NCBI RefSeq assembly: GCF_013394165.1
Contig: NZ_CP041330.1
Coordinates: forward strand, 186,001-250,000
DNA: 64,000 nt
Direction of reading: 5' to 3'
Source of the DNA: Pseudoalteromonas sp. Scap06
GTDB lineage: Bacteria > Pseudomonadota > Gammaproteobacteria > Enterobacterales > Alteromonadaceae
A model generated the notes under the pieces. It ran no database searches and was not told the origin of the DNA. It worked only from the letters and a program-made list of their open reading frames with translations. Positions within the stretch are counted from its first letter, which is position 1. Every line of letters starts with the position of its first letter. Shown here piece after piece: positions 25,244-35,443 of this stretch. A program made the translations under genes and the position numbers.

Positions 25244-27841
25244 GTGCTACAAGAATATCGTAAACACGTAGAAGAACGTGCCGCGTTAGGTATCGTACCA
25301 GCGCCATTAGATGCTCAGCAAACGGCTGATCTTATTGAGCTAATTAAAACCCCACCTGCAGGTGAAGAAGAGTTCGTACTAGAACTACTAATCAATCGTG
25401 TACCGCCGGGTGTTGATGATGCAGCCTATATTAAAGCTGGTTTTTTAGCGGCTGTTGCTAAAGGTGAAGCCGTTTCTCCACTTATCTCTAAAGAAAAAGC
25501 AGCTGAATTGCTAGGTACTATGCTTGGTGGCTACAATATCGCGCCAATGGTTGACCTACTTGATGACGAAGCGTTAGCGCCAATCGTAGTTAAGGGCCTT
25601 TCAAACACATTATTAATGTTTGATGCGTTTTACGATGTAGAAGAAAAAGCAAAAGCAGGTAATACATACGCCAAACAAATCATTGAGTCTTGGGCTGCCG
25701 CAGAATGGTTTACTAATAAGCCAGCTGTTGCTGAAAAGATCTCGGTTACTGTATTTAAAGTCACTGGTGAGACAAACACTGATGACTTATCGCCAGCCCC
25801 AGATGCATGGTCACGTCCTGATATTCCACTTCACGCACTAGCGATGCTTAAAACAGAACGTGATGGCATTAACCCTGATAAAAACGGTGAAGTAGGTCCA
25901 GTTACCCAGCTCGAAGAATTAAAAACTAAAGGCTTACCACTTGCTTACGTAGGTGATGTTGTTGGTACGGGATCTTCACGTAAATCAGCAACTAACTCTG
26001 TGCTTTGGTTTATGGGTGTTGATATCCCATTTGTACCAAATAAGCGCGTAGGTGGTGTCTGTTTAGGTAATAAGATTGCGCCTATTTTCTTTAATACAAT
26101 GGAAGACTCGGGTGCATTACCAATCGAATTAAATGTTGATGAATTCAACATGGGTGACCAAATCGACATTTACCCTTATGAAGGGGTTGTTAAACGTCAC
26201 GGTACTGATGACGTGATCTCTACGTTCACACTTAAATCAGACGTCATTCTTGATGAGGTTCGTGCTGGTGGTCGTATTCCACTGATCATTGGTCGCGGTC
26301 TTACAGACAAAGCACGTACATCACTGGGTTTAGGTGCAACTGACGTATTTAAAGTACCAGCAGTTACTGAAGTGTCAGATAAAGGCTTTACGCTTGCGCA
26401 AAAAATGGTGGGTAAAGCATGTAATGTTGCCGGTATTCGCCCAGGCCAATACTGTGAACCAAAAATGACTACGGTTGGCTCGCAAGATACCACCGGTCCT
26501 ATGACACGTGATGAGCTTAAAGACTTAGCCTGTTTAGGCTTCTCTGCAGATTTAACCATGCAGTCTTTCTGTCATACATCGGCTTACCCTAAACCAATTG
26601 ACGTAAATACGCATCATACACTTCCTGATTTCATCATGAACCGTGGCGGTGTATCGCTTCGTCCTGGTGATGGTGTAATTCACTCATGGTTGAACCGTAT
26701 GTTATTACCAGACACCGTAGGTACCGGTGGTGATTCACATACGCGTTTCCCATTAGGTATTTCATTCCCAGCGGGTTCAGGTGCGGTCGCATTTGCAGCA
26801 GCAACAGGTGTTATGCCACTTGATATGCCTGAATCGATTTTGGTTCGTTTTAAAGGTGAAATGCAGCCTGGTATCACGTTGCGTGACCTCGTTCATGCCA
26901 TCCCTTACTACGGTATTAAAGAAGGGCTATTAACGGTTGAGAAGAAAGGTAAAATCAACGAGTTCTCTGGTCGTATACTAGAAATTGAAGGAGTTGAGCA
27001 CTTAACTGTTGAGCAAGCATTTGAACTATCAGATGCATCAGCAGAGCGCTCAGCAGCAGGTTGTACTGTTAAGCTTTCTAAAGAGTCGATCAGCGAATAC
27101 CTTGAGTCTAACATTGTTATGCTTAAGTGGATGATTTCTGAGGGTTACGGCGATGTTCGTACGATTGAGCGCCGCATTACAGCAATGCAAGAATGGCTAG
27201 CTAACCCAGAACTAATGGAAGCGGACAAAGATGCAGAGTACAAGCATGTGCTTGAAATCGACTTAGCTGACATTAAAGAGCCAGTACTGTGTGCGCCAAA
27301 TGACCCTGATGATGCGCGTTTACTATCTGACGTAACAGGCGAGAAAATTGATGAGGTATTCATCGGTTCTTGTATGACTAACATTGGTCACTTCCGCGCC
27401 GCGGGTAAATTACTCGATGGTTTTACAGGTCGTATCCCAACACAGCTTTGGGTTGCACCACCAACGAAGATGGACAAAGACCAGCTTACGGACGAAGGTT
27501 ACTACGGTATCTTTGGTCGTGTTGGAGCACGTATTGAAACGCCTGGGTGTTCACTGTGTATGGGTAACCAAGCACGTGTTGCAGATAAAGCAACTGTTGT
27601 GTCTACCTCAACACGTAATTTCCCTAACCGTTTAGGTACAGGCGCAAATGTGTTCTTAGCTTCAGCAGAGCTGGCAGCAGTAGCGGCAATTTTAGGTAAA
27701 TTACCTACTCCGGCTGAGTACCAAGAATATGCAGCGAAAATCAATGCAACGGCAGCAGATACCTACCGTTACTTGAACTTCCACCGTATGCCTCAGTACA
27801 CTAAAAAAGCAGACAACGTAATTATTCAGCAAGCTGTATAA
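25244..27841 (+). CDS. acnB: Aconitate hydratase B
   Basis: The main TCA-cycle aconitase (citrate to isocitrate) and also the 2-methylisocitrate dehydratase of propionate use, with a 4Fe-4S cluster. Starting at GTG 25244 (after AGAGGG) gives 865 residues, exactly the length of E. coli AcnB; the frame from 25181 adds 21 unsupported residues. The HEAT-like N-terminal domain begins [15 protein letters not shown]. The swivel domain with [19 protein letters not shown] comes before the catalytic domains, the order that defines AcnB. Cluster cysteines are in GSCMTNIGH and [11 protein letters not shown]. It is monocistronic with a terminator downstream. Confidence 0.97.
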   Translation: MLQEYRKHVEERAALGIVPAPLDAQQTADLIELIKTPPAGEEEFVLELLINRVPPGVDDAAYIKAGFLAAVAKGEAVSPLISKEKAAELLGTMLGGYNIAPMVDLLDDEALAPIVVKGLSNTLLMFDAFYDVEEKAKAGNTYAKQIIESWAAAEWFTNKPAVAEKISVTVFKVTGETNTDDLSPAPDAWSRPDIPLHALAMLKTERDGINPDKNGEVGPVTQLEELKTKGLPLAYVGDVVGTGSSRKSATNSVLWFMGVDIPFVPNKRVGGVCLGNKIAPIFFNTMEDSGALPIELNVDEFNMGDQIDIYPYEGVVKRHGTDDVISTFTLKSDVILDEVRAGGRIPLIIGRGLTDKARTSLGLGATDVFKVPAVTEVSDKGFTLAQKMVGKACNVAGIRPGQYCEPKMTTVGSQDTTGPMTRDELKDLACLGFSADLTMQSFCHTSAYPKPIDVNTHHTLPDFIMNRGGVSLRPGDGVIHSWLNRMLLPDTVGTGGDSHTRFPLGISFPAGSGAVAFAAATGVMPLDMPESILVRFKGEMQPGITLRDLVHAIPYYGIKEGLLTVEKKGKINEFSGRILEIEGVEHLTVEQAFELSDASAERSAAGCTVKLSKESISEYLESNIVMLKWMISEGYGDVRTIERRITAMQEWLANPELMEADKDAEYKHVLEIDLADIKEPVLCAPNDPDDARLLSDVTGEKIDEVFIGSCMTNIGHFRAAGKLLDGFTGRIPTQLWVAPPTKMDKDQLTDEGYYGIFGRVGARIETPGCSLCMGNQARVADKATVVSTSTRNFPNRLGTGANVFLASAELAAVAAILGKLPTPAEYQEYAAKINATAADTYRYLNFHRMPQYTKKADNVIIQQAV

Positions 27842-27860
27842 TTAATAGAGTTTGAATGAA

Positions 27861-27883
27861 AAGCCCGCTTCGGCGGGTTTTTT
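27861..27883 (+). terminator. Rho-independent terminator of acnB
   Basis: An eight-base-pair stem (AAGCCCGC with GCGGGTTT, one G-T pair) and a T run, 20 bases past the acnB stop. Confidence 0.88.
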
Positions 27884-28040
27884 ATCGTTTAAATTTAATT
27901 TGGATTATTCATGCTTTAATAATCTTATATTGAATTAAATTTAATTATTATTTGCTTTTGAGTTGGATAATAAAGCAAAAAATCCTCGCTATATGCATTA
28001 AAATCCCTGCCAATATTATCATTATTATAAGCAGGATTTT

Positions 28041-28673
28041 ATGACCGCATTAAACAACCAGAATTTACTGCAACTTCGTTTTATTAACCAAGCCAACATT
28101 GATTTGGTTAAGCCTTCTTTTGATAACTTACCTGCAAACCCATATGCAGATGGTGCGTTTCGCAAACGCCGTTATTCAGTAGTTAAACTACAAAATGATG
28201 AGCTCAACCTTCAAGCGACTAAAGCGTTTGTGCAAGACGATTCAATTAATACCTTTCAAGGTAATGTTGAACGTACTTACGAAAATTTAGAGCAAAGCTT
28301 GCTTGAGTCTGAGGGTATGAAAAATATTGTTAGCGAATTTTGTGCGATTACCGGTATTGATGCAGATCGTGATATTGAAATTCACCAATTTAGAATGCTT
28401 GCGATTGATAGCGACACGCCAGCAGCCCCTGAAGGTGTGCATCAAGACGGGTTTGACCATGTATGCGTATGTGGTGTTTCTCATGAAAATTTAGAAGGCG
28501 GTGAGCTATTGGTTTATGAAAACCAACAAGCAGAACCGTGTTTTAAAATGGAAATAAAAGACGGCATGTTTGCACTAATTAATGATCGTCAGGTATGGCA
28601 TAACGCCACGCCAATGAACAAAATTGATGCCAATAAACCAGGTTACCTGGATTGTTTTGTACTAACTGCTTAA
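28041..28673 (+). CDS. 2-oxoglutarate/Fe(II) dioxygenase (PF10014 type)
   Basis: A 210-residue member of the 2OG-Fe dioxygenase family that includes free-amino-acid hydroxylases such as L-isoleucine dioxygenase. The iron triad is visible as His134 and Asp136 (GVHQDGFDH) with the distal His187 (QVWHNATP); GGELLVYE and FALINDRQ are the family strands. The substrate is not known; a free amino acid is plausible from the family. Ten bases separate it from the cysteine-desulfurase-like gene, so the two are almost certainly one operon. Confidence 0.85.
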   Translation: MTALNNQNLLQLRFINQANIDLVKPSFDNLPANPYADGAFRKRRYSVVKLQNDELNLQATKAFVQDDSINTFQGNVERTYENLEQSLLESEGMKNIVSEFCAITGIDADRDIEIHQFRMLAIDSDTPAAPEGVHQDGFDHVCVCGVSHENLEGGELLVYENQQAEPCFKMEIKDGMFALINDRQVWHNATPMNKIDANKPGYLDCFVLTA

Positions 28674-28683
28674 GAGAAATAAA

Positions 28684-29919
28684 ATGAATTTAATGCAATT
28701 GCGCGCGCAATTTCCCGCTTTAATGCAAACGGTTGATGGCAAGTCACCGGTGTTTTTAGATGGACCAGGTGGCTCACAAGTACCACAACCGGTACTCAGT
28801 GCCATGACTGCTTATTTAGGGCATTATAATTCAAACTTGGGCGGTGCGTTTTTCTCAAGTGACAAAACGGTTGAACTGATGGCTAATGCGCGTCAAGCGG
28901 CGGCTGATTTGTTAAATGCCCCTAGTGCACAAAATATTGTATTTGGCCCTAATATGACCAGCCTTACGTTTAGCTTCAGCCGCGCGATTTCACGCAGTTG
29001 GCAAGCAGGCGATGAAATTATTGTGACCAATGCAGATCATTTTTCAAATGTATCGTCTTGGCAGCAAGCCGCTGAAGATAAAGGTGCAGTGGTTAACACA
29101 GCGCTAATTAACGAAGCTGATTGCAGTTTAGATATGGCGCATTTTGAAAGCTTATTAAACGCTAACACTAAATTAGTTGCGGTTACGTATGCATCAAATA
29201 CCACAGGCTCTATTAACGATATTAAACGCATTATAGAGCTTGCTCACAATGTCGGTGCATTGGTGTATGTTGATGCTGTGCATTATGCCCCTCATGAACT
29301 AATCGATGTGCAAGCATTAGATTGCGATTTTTTAGCGTGTTCTGCATATAAGTTTTTTGGCCCGCACTTAGGTATGGTATACGGTAAAGCTTCGCATTTA
29401 GAAGGGTTTACACCTTATAAAGTAGAGCCAGCAAAAGATGTTGCTCCAGGTCGCTGGGAAACTGGCACACAAAGTTTTGAAGCACTAGCGGGCTTTATTG
29501 CGGGTGTTGATTACATTGCGGCAATTAGCGAACTTGATGACAGTCACTCACGCCGTGAAAAACTACGTGTTGCGTTTGAAAAAACGAAACAACACGAGAT
29601 GGCGCTTAGTGAATACTTTTTAACACGTCTGGTTAATTACCCGCGTATTAAATTGTTTGGTATTGATGACTTAGCACGTTTAAGTGAGCGAACTCCTACG
29701 TTTGCACTGACCTTTGAAGGGTTAGAGCCTCGCCAAGTGTCTGAATTTTTGGGTAAACAACATGTATGTGTATGGGATGGTAATTTCTACGCCCAAGGTT
29801 TATGCAAACAACTGGGTGTGCTTGATAAGGGTGGCGTAGTGCGCATTGGTTGCATGCACTACAACACCCTAGAAGAAATGGACACGCTATTTAATTTGTT
29901 TGATGAGCTGCTAGGCTAA
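28684..29919 (+). CDS. Cysteine-desulfurase-like aminotransferase class V (VC1184 subfamily)
   Basis: A fold-I PLP enzyme of 411 residues. The PLP lysine is Lys223 in CSAYKFFGPHLG, with Asp197 and His200 in VYVDAVHYAP holding the cofactor. It resembles the VC1184-type branch of cysteine-desulfurase-related proteins, which are annotated by similarity rather than by demonstrated sulfur transfer. I do not see the SufS-type active-site Cys loop near the C-terminus (the late Cys residues are in VCVWDGN and LCKQLG), so desulfurase activity is uncertain; a C-S or C-N lyase or transaminase is as likely. It is coupled to the upstream dioxygenase gene, which points to a shared amino-acid substrate. Confidence 0.78.
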   Translation: MNLMQLRAQFPALMQTVDGKSPVFLDGPGGSQVPQPVLSAMTAYLGHYNSNLGGAFFSSDKTVELMANARQAAADLLNAPSAQNIVFGPNMTSLTFSFSRAISRSWQAGDEIIVTNADHFSNVSSWQQAAEDKGAVVNTALINEADCSLDMAHFESLLNANTKLVAVTYASNTTGSINDIKRIIELAHNVGALVYVDAVHYAPHELIDVQALDCDFLACSAYKFFGPHLGMVYGKASHLEGFTPYKVEPAKDVAPGRWETGTQSFEALAGFIAGVDYIAAISELDDSHSRREKLRVAFEKTKQHEMALSEYFLTRLVNYPRIKLFGIDDLARLSERTPTFALTFEGLEPRQVSEFLGKQHVCVWDGNFYAQGLCKQLGVLDKGGVVRIGCMHYNTLEEMDTLFNLFDELLG

Positions 29920-29943
29920 ACCCTTATTTGTTAAGCGTTTTTT

Positions 29944-29977
29944 AAAGCCATAAGTAAAAATTACTTATGGCTTTTTT
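29944..29977. terminator. Bidirectional terminator
   Basis: A 14-base-pair perfect stem around GCCATAAGTAA with a three-base loop, T-rich on the plus side and A-rich on the other, between two convergent genes. Confidence 0.88.
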
Positions 29978-29990
29978 ATTGGCTGATTAC

Positions 29991-30695
29991 TTAGCTTTGC
30001 GGCGTTCCATATATTTGCTCTGCTCGATTGAACAAAACCCATGAGGTTAAAATATACTTATCATTTGATACTGGCTTATTGCCTCTATGTGTATGCGTGA
30101 AATATCCTGGAGCAACCACCATACTGCCTTTTTTAGGGGCTATTTTACGATTTTGATAATAAAACTCGGTTTCTCCGCCTTCTTCAACATCATTTAAATA
30201 AAACATAAATAACAATACCCGATGCAGGGCTTCATTATGTTGTAACTGCGGATACACCTCACTATGCCAATACGGGTAGCCCCCTTTATTGACCTCATAT
30301 TTTTGTGCTTGAATATTACCGAGCCTAAAAATTTGCTGCACCAATAAAGGAAGTTGTGGTTTACCTACTTCGTCATAATTGGCATGAGTCAAATCTACCG
30401 GCTGACCTGTTTTTGGGTGATACACTTTTAAGCCAAATGCCCCAATCATCATAAAAATATGTTCTTCAATGTATTTAAAAACAAACTGTGCAGTGGTTTG
30501 TTGAATATGTTTTAATTGTTCTGCGTACTCAGGATGATTGTTTAAGTGCAGGTCGTGGCTATCTTTTTTATTAAGATCAACGCCACCCGATGTCATCCCT
30601 TGTTTAATATGCGGGCTTTGAGAAAAGGTAGTGATAAAGTTATCACAAAAGTCACTGCTGAGCGCGTTGTCATACACGCGGATAAAGTCCGTCAT
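29991..30695 (-). CDS. Prolyl-4-hydroxylase-like 2OG-Fe(II) oxygenase with HxE motif
   Basis: A 234-residue protein of the P4Hc oxygenase family. The core shows YWHSEVYPQ, then VLLFMFYLNDVEEGGETEFYY, GSMVVAPGYFTHTHRG and a basic residue in NDKYILTSW (Lys213) that should bind 2-oxoglutarate. The first metal motif is His144-x-Glu146 where the family normally has His-x-Asp, so either the metal site is altered or Glu replaces Asp; the distal ligand would be His201 or His203. The substrate is unknown. It is flanked by the terminator above and by a divergent thioesterase gene 30 bases upstream. Confidence 0.82.
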   Translation of the reverse strand: MTDFIRVYDNALSSDFCDNFITTFSQSPHIKQGMTSGGVDLNKKDSHDLHLNNHPEYAEQLKHIQQTTAQFVFKYIEEHIFMMIGAFGLKVYHPKTGQPVDLTHANYDEVGKPQLPLLVQQIFRLGNIQAQKYEVNKGGYPYWHSEVYPQLQHNEALHRVLLFMFYLNDVEEGGETEFYYQNRKIAPKKGSMVVAPGYFTHTHRGNKPVSNDKYILTSWVLFNRAEQIYGTPQS

Positions 30696-30725
30696 GAGTT
30701 ACCTGTTTAATTATTATGGATTATT

Positions 30726-31124
30726 ATGTTTACTGAAAAAGTGATGCCGCGCTTTAGCGAAACGGATGCACTCGGACACATCAACAATACCGTACTCCCA
30801 GTTTGGTTTGAAGCAGCCCGAGTACCTATTTTTAAATTTTTTACCCCTGATCTTAATCCTCACAATTGGAAGTTAATTATTGCTAAGGTTGAAGTGTCGT
30901 TTGTCGGCGAGCTATTTTATGCTCATGAGGTGACAATTAACACCAGCATAGAGCAGATTGGTAATAGCTCATTTGTGATCCGCCAAGAAGCCTGGCAGCA
31001 AGATAAGTGCTGTGCAATTGGTAAAACTGTCATGGTGCGATACGACTTTGCCAGCAAAACAAAGCAAACGCTTTCGGCTGATGAAAAAGCCGCATTAACA
31101 CAGCACCTTGTTGCCACGAGTTAA
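30726..31124 (+). CDS. Acyl-CoA thioesterase (4HBT/YbgC-FadM type)
   Basis: A hotdog-fold protein of 132 residues. The signature SETDALGHINNTVLPVWFEAAR contains the catalytic Asp followed by GHINN, diagnostic of 4-hydroxybenzoyl-CoA/acyl-CoA thioesterases, and the strand LIIAKVEVSFVGELFY completes the fold. It hydrolyses short- to long-chain acyl-CoA in the cytosol; chain specificity cannot be read. It is divergent from the P4H-like gene and convergent with glpD. Confidence 0.85.
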   Translation: MFTEKVMPRFSETDALGHINNTVLPVWFEAARVPIFKFFTPDLNPHNWKLIIAKVEVSFVGELFYAHEVTINTSIEQIGNSSFVIRQEAWQQDKCCAIGKTVMVRYDFASKTKQTLSADEKAALTQHLVATS

Positions 31125-31131
31125 TCGCAGT

Positions 31132-32634
31132 TTAGTTGTGGCAAGCAGGATGTTTAGTTAAATATTGCGCCAGAGCAATGACTTGTTTTTCAGTAAAGCG
31201 TAGTCCGAGCTTAGTTCTGCGCCACAATATATCTGCGCTGCTTTTTGCCCATTCATGGTTTACTAAGTAATCAACTTCTTTTGCATATAAGCCATGGCCA
31301 AAGTGATAACCTAAATCGCCGATTGCTTGACTTTTACCCAATAATTGATAGCTAAGCGTACCATAGCTGCGAGCCATACGTTTTAAGGTGTCGATTGGCA
31401 GCCAAGAATAGCTGCTTTCTAACTGTGCGATAAGGTATGCTTGGTTACTAAAGTCGCCACCTGGTAAAGGGGTGTCTTTCGTCCACGAGCGACTCAATTT
31501 TGGGTAAAGGGGCGCTAATTTATTAACGGCATTTTCTGCAAGCTTTCTATAGGTGGTAATTTTGCCACCAAATACGCTTAATAATGGGGCGTGATCAGCT
31601 TCATTATTTAATATCAGTTTGTAATCGCGGGTGACCGCTTGGGCATCCGTTGATTTGTCATCTAACAGCGGGCGCACGCCACTAAACGTGTGCACAATAT
31701 CCGCTTTGCTTATTGGCTTTTTAAAGTAATGATTAGTAATACTGATCAGGTATTCGATTTCTTGCTCACTAATTTTTACATCAGCAATATCGCCGGAATA
31801 ATCTTCATCAGTGGTGCCAATTAGTGAGTAATCTTGCTCATAAGGAATAACAAATACAATACGGTTATCCTCGTTTTGTAAAATATAGGCAACCGGCTGG
31901 CTATGAACTCGAGGCACCACAATGTGACTGCCTTTTACAAGGCGAACAGTATGTGGTGTGGGCTGGGTAAATACATCTTCAAATAATGACGCGACCCAAG
32001 GGCCTGCAGCATTTACAACACTTTTAGCCTTAATATTTAGGTGTTGCTTGCTAGCTTGCTGCTCTAAAATTACATTCCAATAGTTTGCGTTACGGGTGGC
32101 TTTAATACAGCGCGTGCGTGTTGCAATTGTGGCGCCCAAATTATGCGCTGCTTGTGCGTTTAAAATCACTAAGCGCGCGTCATCAACCCAGCAGTCTGCG
32201 TATTCAAAGCCTTGGGTGACGCTGCTGTTAAGTACGCTATCGCTGTTAAACTCAATCGCCTTTGAAGGGGGTAAAGTATTACGCCAGGCTAGATGGTCAT
32301 AAATAAATAACCCCATGCGAATCATCCATGGCGAACGCAAATGTGCTTGGTGCGGCAGTCGAAAAGACAGTGGCCACATAATATGCGGTGCTTTTTTTAA
32401 CAGTACTTCACGCTCACGCAAGGCCTCTCTTACCAATCTAAATTGATAATTCTCTAAATAGCGAAGCCCGCCATGAATAAGTTTGCTGCTATTAGAAGAG
32501 GTAGCAGAGGCTAAATCGTTCTGCTCACATAAGAGTACTTTTAAGCCACGACCACTAGCATCGGCTGCAATGCCAGCGCCGTTAATACCACCGCCAATAA
32601 TGAGTAAGTCATATTCGTTGTCGTGTGCGCTCAT
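31132..32634 (-). CDS. glpD: Aerobic glycerol-3-phosphate dehydrogenase
   Basis: A membrane-associated FAD enzyme that oxidises sn-glycerol-3-phosphate to dihydroxyacetone phosphate and feeds electrons to quinone. The 500 residues match the family (501 in E. coli). FAD-binding GGGINGAGIAADASGRG comes at 14-30, then the SSNSSKLIHGGLRYLENYQF motif and GGKITTYRKLAENAV near 355-369; the C-terminal helical domain is complete. It lies 14 bases downstream of glpK on the same strand, so glpK-glpD is one unit; glpF is not in this cluster. Confidence 0.95.
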   Translation of the reverse strand: MSAHDNEYDLLIIGGGINGAGIAADASGRGLKVLLCEQNDLASATSSNSSKLIHGGLRYLENYQFRLVREALREREVLLKKAPHIMWPLSFRLPHQAHLRSPWMIRMGLFIYDHLAWRNTLPPSKAIEFNSDSVLNSSVTQGFEYADCWVDDARLVILNAQAAHNLGATIATRTRCIKATRNANYWNVILEQQASKQHLNIKAKSVVNAAGPWVASLFEDVFTQPTPHTVRLVKGSHIVVPRVHSQPVAYILQNEDNRIVFVIPYEQDYSLIGTTDEDYSGDIADVKISEQEIEYLISITNHYFKKPISKADIVHTFSGVRPLLDDKSTDAQAVTRDYKLILNNEADHAPLLSVFGGKITTYRKLAENAVNKLAPLYPKLSRSWTKDTPLPGGDFSNQAYLIAQLESSYSWLPIDTLKRMARSYGTLSYQLLGKSQAIGDLGYHFGHGLYAKEVDYLVNHEWAKSSADILWRRTKLGLRFTEKQVIALAQYLTKHPACHN

Positions 32635-32648
32635 AGATTTCCCTGTGT

Positions 32649-34154
32649 TTAGTCACTCTCGTCGTCAGTACTATTAGAAAGTCTAACTTGTGCAATGCAA
32701 TGTAGCCACTTTGCGTATAAATCGTTGCGCTCTTCACTGCTCATGGTTGGTTCAAAGCGACGATCGCTTTTCCACATGTTGGCAAGCTGCGCAGTTGATT
32801 CATACACCCCAGTTTGCAGCCCTGCTAAGTAGGCAACCCCCAATGAAGTGGTTTCGGTTAAGGTTGGGCGTTCAACGCTTGCGCCTAAAATGTTAGCTAA
32901 AAATGCCATGGCCCAATTATTGTTTGCCATGCCGCCATCAACCCTTAAAATACTAGGACGAAGCCCGTCACCCTCCATGGCTTTTTGTAAATCTTTGGTT
33001 TGATAACCCACCGACTGTAAGGCAGCTGCCACAATAGTACTAATGCCTGAATCTCGGGTTAGGCCTAAAATAGCGCCTCTTGCATTTGCATCCCAATAGG
33101 GCGCTCCTAAGCCAGTAAACGAGGGCACTAAAAACACCCCATGATCTAAGGGAACACCTTTGACAAGGGCTTCACTTTCACCTGCGTTTTCTAATAACTT
33201 TAGGCCTTCTACTATCCACTGCATGGTGGCACCGGCCATAAAAATGCTGCCTTCAATCGCATAGGTGGGTTTGCCGTTGAGCCGATATGCAAGAGTGGTT
33301 AATAAACGATTATTTGATTTTAGTGCTTTATCGCCAGTGTTAAGCATTAAAAAGCAGCCCGTGCCGTAGGTGCTTTTTGCCATACCTTCTTCAAAACAGG
33401 CTTGACCAATTAAAGCCGCTTGCTGATCGCCTGCAATACCACAAATAGGAATTTCACTACCGAACAACTCGCCGCTTGTTATCCCAAAATCAGCCGCTGA
33501 GTCCATTACCTCAGGCAACATAGCCAGTGGGATATCAAATAAAGCCAGTAATTCTTCATCCCAGCATTGCTGATGAATATTAAACAGTAAAGTTCGTGAG
33601 GCATTAGTGGCATCGGTTTTGTGCACTTTACCGTCGGTTAATTGCCACAATAAGTAGGTATCTACCGTGCCAAATGCTAGTTCACCTGCATGTGCTTGCT
33701 CTTTAGCGCCAGTGACGTTATCTAAAATCCAACGAACTTTGGTTGCAGAAAAATAAGGGTCGAGTACTAAACCGGTTTTATCATTCACCATTTTTGTATG
33801 CCCAGCATGACGTAAACTATCGCAATATTCACTAGTGCGTCGGTCTTGCCATACAATCGCGTTATAAATAGGTTGCCCAGTTTTTTTATTCCACACTAAA
33901 GTGGTTTCTCGCTGATTAGCAATGCCGATGGCAATTATGTCGGCGGCGGTTACTTGTTGCTGCGCTAAGAGGTTTTTGACGCTGGTTAATACAGTTTGCC
34001 AAATATCTACAGGGTTGTGTTCAACCCAACCATTTTTTACAAAATGCTGAGGGAAGGTTTGTTGAGCACTCCCTATCATCTGTGCATCTTTGCTATATAA
34101 AATAGCCCGAGAGCTTGTCGTTCCTTGATCAATCGAGAGTAAGTATTTAGCCAT
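32649..34154 (-). CDS. glpK: Glycerol kinase
   Basis: Phosphorylates glycerol to sn-glycerol-3-phosphate with ATP. The 501 residues match the FGGY kinase family (502 in E. coli). The [10 protein letters not shown] phosphate loop begins at residue 8, [10 protein letters not shown] and the catalytic Asp region [13 protein letters not shown] are present, and [10 protein letters not shown] is the second FGGY signature. The order glpK-glpD without glpF suggests that another permease or diffusion supplies glycerol. Its upstream region (34155-34285) contains no operator I can assign to GlpR with confidence. Confidence 0.96.
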   Translation of the reverse strand: MAKYLLSIDQGTTSSRAILYSKDAQMIGSAQQTFPQHFVKNGWVEHNPVDIWQTVLTSVKNLLAQQQVTAADIIAIGIANQRETTLVWNKKTGQPIYNAIVWQDRRTSEYCDSLRHAGHTKMVNDKTGLVLDPYFSATKVRWILDNVTGAKEQAHAGELAFGTVDTYLLWQLTDGKVHKTDATNASRTLLFNIHQQCWDEELLALFDIPLAMLPEVMDSAADFGITSGELFGSEIPICGIAGDQQAALIGQACFEEGMAKSTYGTGCFLMLNTGDKALKSNNRLLTTLAYRLNGKPTYAIEGSIFMAGATMQWIVEGLKLLENAGESEALVKGVPLDHGVFLVPSFTGLGAPYWDANARGAILGLTRDSGISTIVAAALQSVGYQTKDLQKAMEGDGLRPSILRVDGGMANNNWAMAFLANILGASVERPTLTETTSLGVAYLAGLQTGVYESTAQLANMWKSDRRFEPTMSSEERNDLYAKWLHCIAQVRLSNSTDDESD

Positions 34155-34285
34155 AAAAAATAACGTTGTTTAATTTAGATAAAGATAGCTTGTCTTTAAG
34201 CTAAACGAATAGCAATGCTTTTGCACCATAATGGTTAAAATTATAGATTAGCAGAGGGTAGGAGAGGGAAATGATAATTAAATTA

Positions 34286-34311
34286 TGGCGCCTATTATTT
34301 AATAGACGCCA
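34286..34311 (-). terminator. Probable terminator of the YdcH-like gene
   Basis: TGGCG and CGCCA arms with a matching CTATTA/AATAG inner stem (one mismatch) form a hairpin 12 bases beyond the stop codon of the leftward YdcH-like gene; the tail is A/T-rich but not a clean T run. Confidence 0.5.
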
Positions 34312-34322
34312 AGCAATAGTGA

Positions 34323-34565
34323 TTAATTAGTACTCGTTAATTGTTGATGTAACCAATCTTTTAATACCATTCTGTCGTGCTTTAGCTGCTGCATAGCTTC
34401 GTCATCGATAGGTGAATCTTGTAGTTCAAGTACCCGAATTTCTTTATCGATTTCATTGTATTGTTTTGCTTTAGTAGCAAAGTTTTCATCATTTGCATTG
34501 AGTTTTGCAATTGTTTGCGTGTAATCAGGAAAGTCTTTAGTTAATGAATGGTCTTCGCCTAACAT
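34323..34565 (-). CDS. YdcH-family protein (DUF465)
   Basis: An 80-residue, highly charged, helical coiled-coil protein. The C-terminal half contains the DUF465 consensus: the run LNANDENFATKAKQYNEIDKEI, a short break and LKHDRMVLKDWLHQQL. YdcH-type proteins are small and of unknown function. It appears to be transcribed alone. The 249 bases upstream (34566-34814) hold only divergent promoter space with pabA and nothing I can name. Confidence 0.82.
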   Translation of the reverse strand: MLGEDHSLTKDFPDYTQTIAKLNANDENFATKAKQYNEIDKEIRVLELQDSPIDDEAMQQLKHDRMVLKDWLHQQLTSTN

Positions 34566-34814
34566 AGGTTACTCCTTGCTTATACGTATTTAATGCGTTG
34601 TTGGATAATGCAGGTCACTTTACTGATAGACAGTTTGTAACTACTGAATTACTCATATAATAGAGCTTGGGCTGATTTAAAATAAATCAACCATTGCTGA
34701 TTGTAAGCGAGCTATTTGTATTAGCTGAGCTGCAAAACACTGACACCTGCAAAGCCTTCAGTTAGAATATGCATGCAATAACCATCCGCCTAATTACTTT
34801 GAGTACTTTAATAC

Positions 34815-35396
34815 ATGCTTTTAATGATCGATAACTACGACTCGTTTACCTACAATTTGGTACAGTATTTTCAACGATTAGATCAAGAAGTGGTGGTAAA
34901 ACGTAACGACCAAATAACGCTGAGCGAAATTAAACAGTTAAACCCCGATCATATTGTGATTTCTCCAGGCCCTAAAAGCCCAAGTGAAGCGGGAGTATCG
35001 TTATCTGTTGTAGAGCAATTTAAAGGAACTTATCCTATATTAGGTATTTGTTTGGGGCACCAAACTATTGCTCAGGTGCTAGGTGGAAAGGTGGTGCGCG
35101 CTAAACAGGTTATGCATGGAAAAACATCGCCAATTTATCACCAGCATCAAGGTATGTTTAAAGGTTTACCCAACCCGCTGACAGTGTGCCGCTACCATTC
35201 TTTAATTGTTGAAGCGCACTCATTGCCTAAAGAACTAGAAGTAACAGCATGGACACAAAGCAACACTGGGCTGCGTGATGAAATTATGGGATTGTTGCAT
35301 AATGAGCTCGCACTTGAAGGCGTGCAGTTTCACCCTGAAGCAATTTTGACCGAGCAAGGCTTAGCCTTACTTGATAACTTTTTAACGCGCTTCTAG
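34815..35396 (+). CDS. pabA: Glutamine amidotransferase subunit of aminodeoxychorismate/anthranilate synthase
   Basis: A class I glutamine amidotransferase of 193 residues that supplies ammonia to chorismate-using synthases for folate (PabB) or tryptophan (TrpE). The start [15 protein letters not shown] aligns with PabA/TrpG proteins. The oxyanion loop ISPGPKSP and catalytic Cys79 in GICLGHQ are intact, and the His-Glu pair is in [13 protein letters not shown]. No trpE or pabB is adjacent, so PabA (often used by both pathways) is the better label, though TrpG cannot be excluded. Confidence 0.85.
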   Translation: MLLMIDNYDSFTYNLVQYFQRLDQEVVVKRNDQITLSEIKQLNPDHIVISPGPKSPSEAGVSLSVVEQFKGTYPILGICLGHQTIAQVLGGKVVRAKQVMHGKTSPIYHQHQGMFKGLPNPLTVCRYHSLIVEAHSLPKELEVTAWTQSNTGLRDEIMGLLHNELALEGVQFHPEAILTEQGLALLDNFLTRF

Positions 35397-35443
35397 GCTT
35401 ATACCTGTAAGCTATTTTCCTTTTTTGCCTTAAGATAGAGTTT

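Noticed and set aside
25945..27744. Long frames on the minus strand inside acnB
   Set aside because: They mirror the codon bias of a highly expressed gene; acnB matches its family over the full length.
34223..34237. GCACCATAATGGTTA resembling an NtrC box upstream of glpK
   Set aside because: Only the left half matches (GCAC); the right half is GTTA rather than GTGC, and no sigma-54 element is near.
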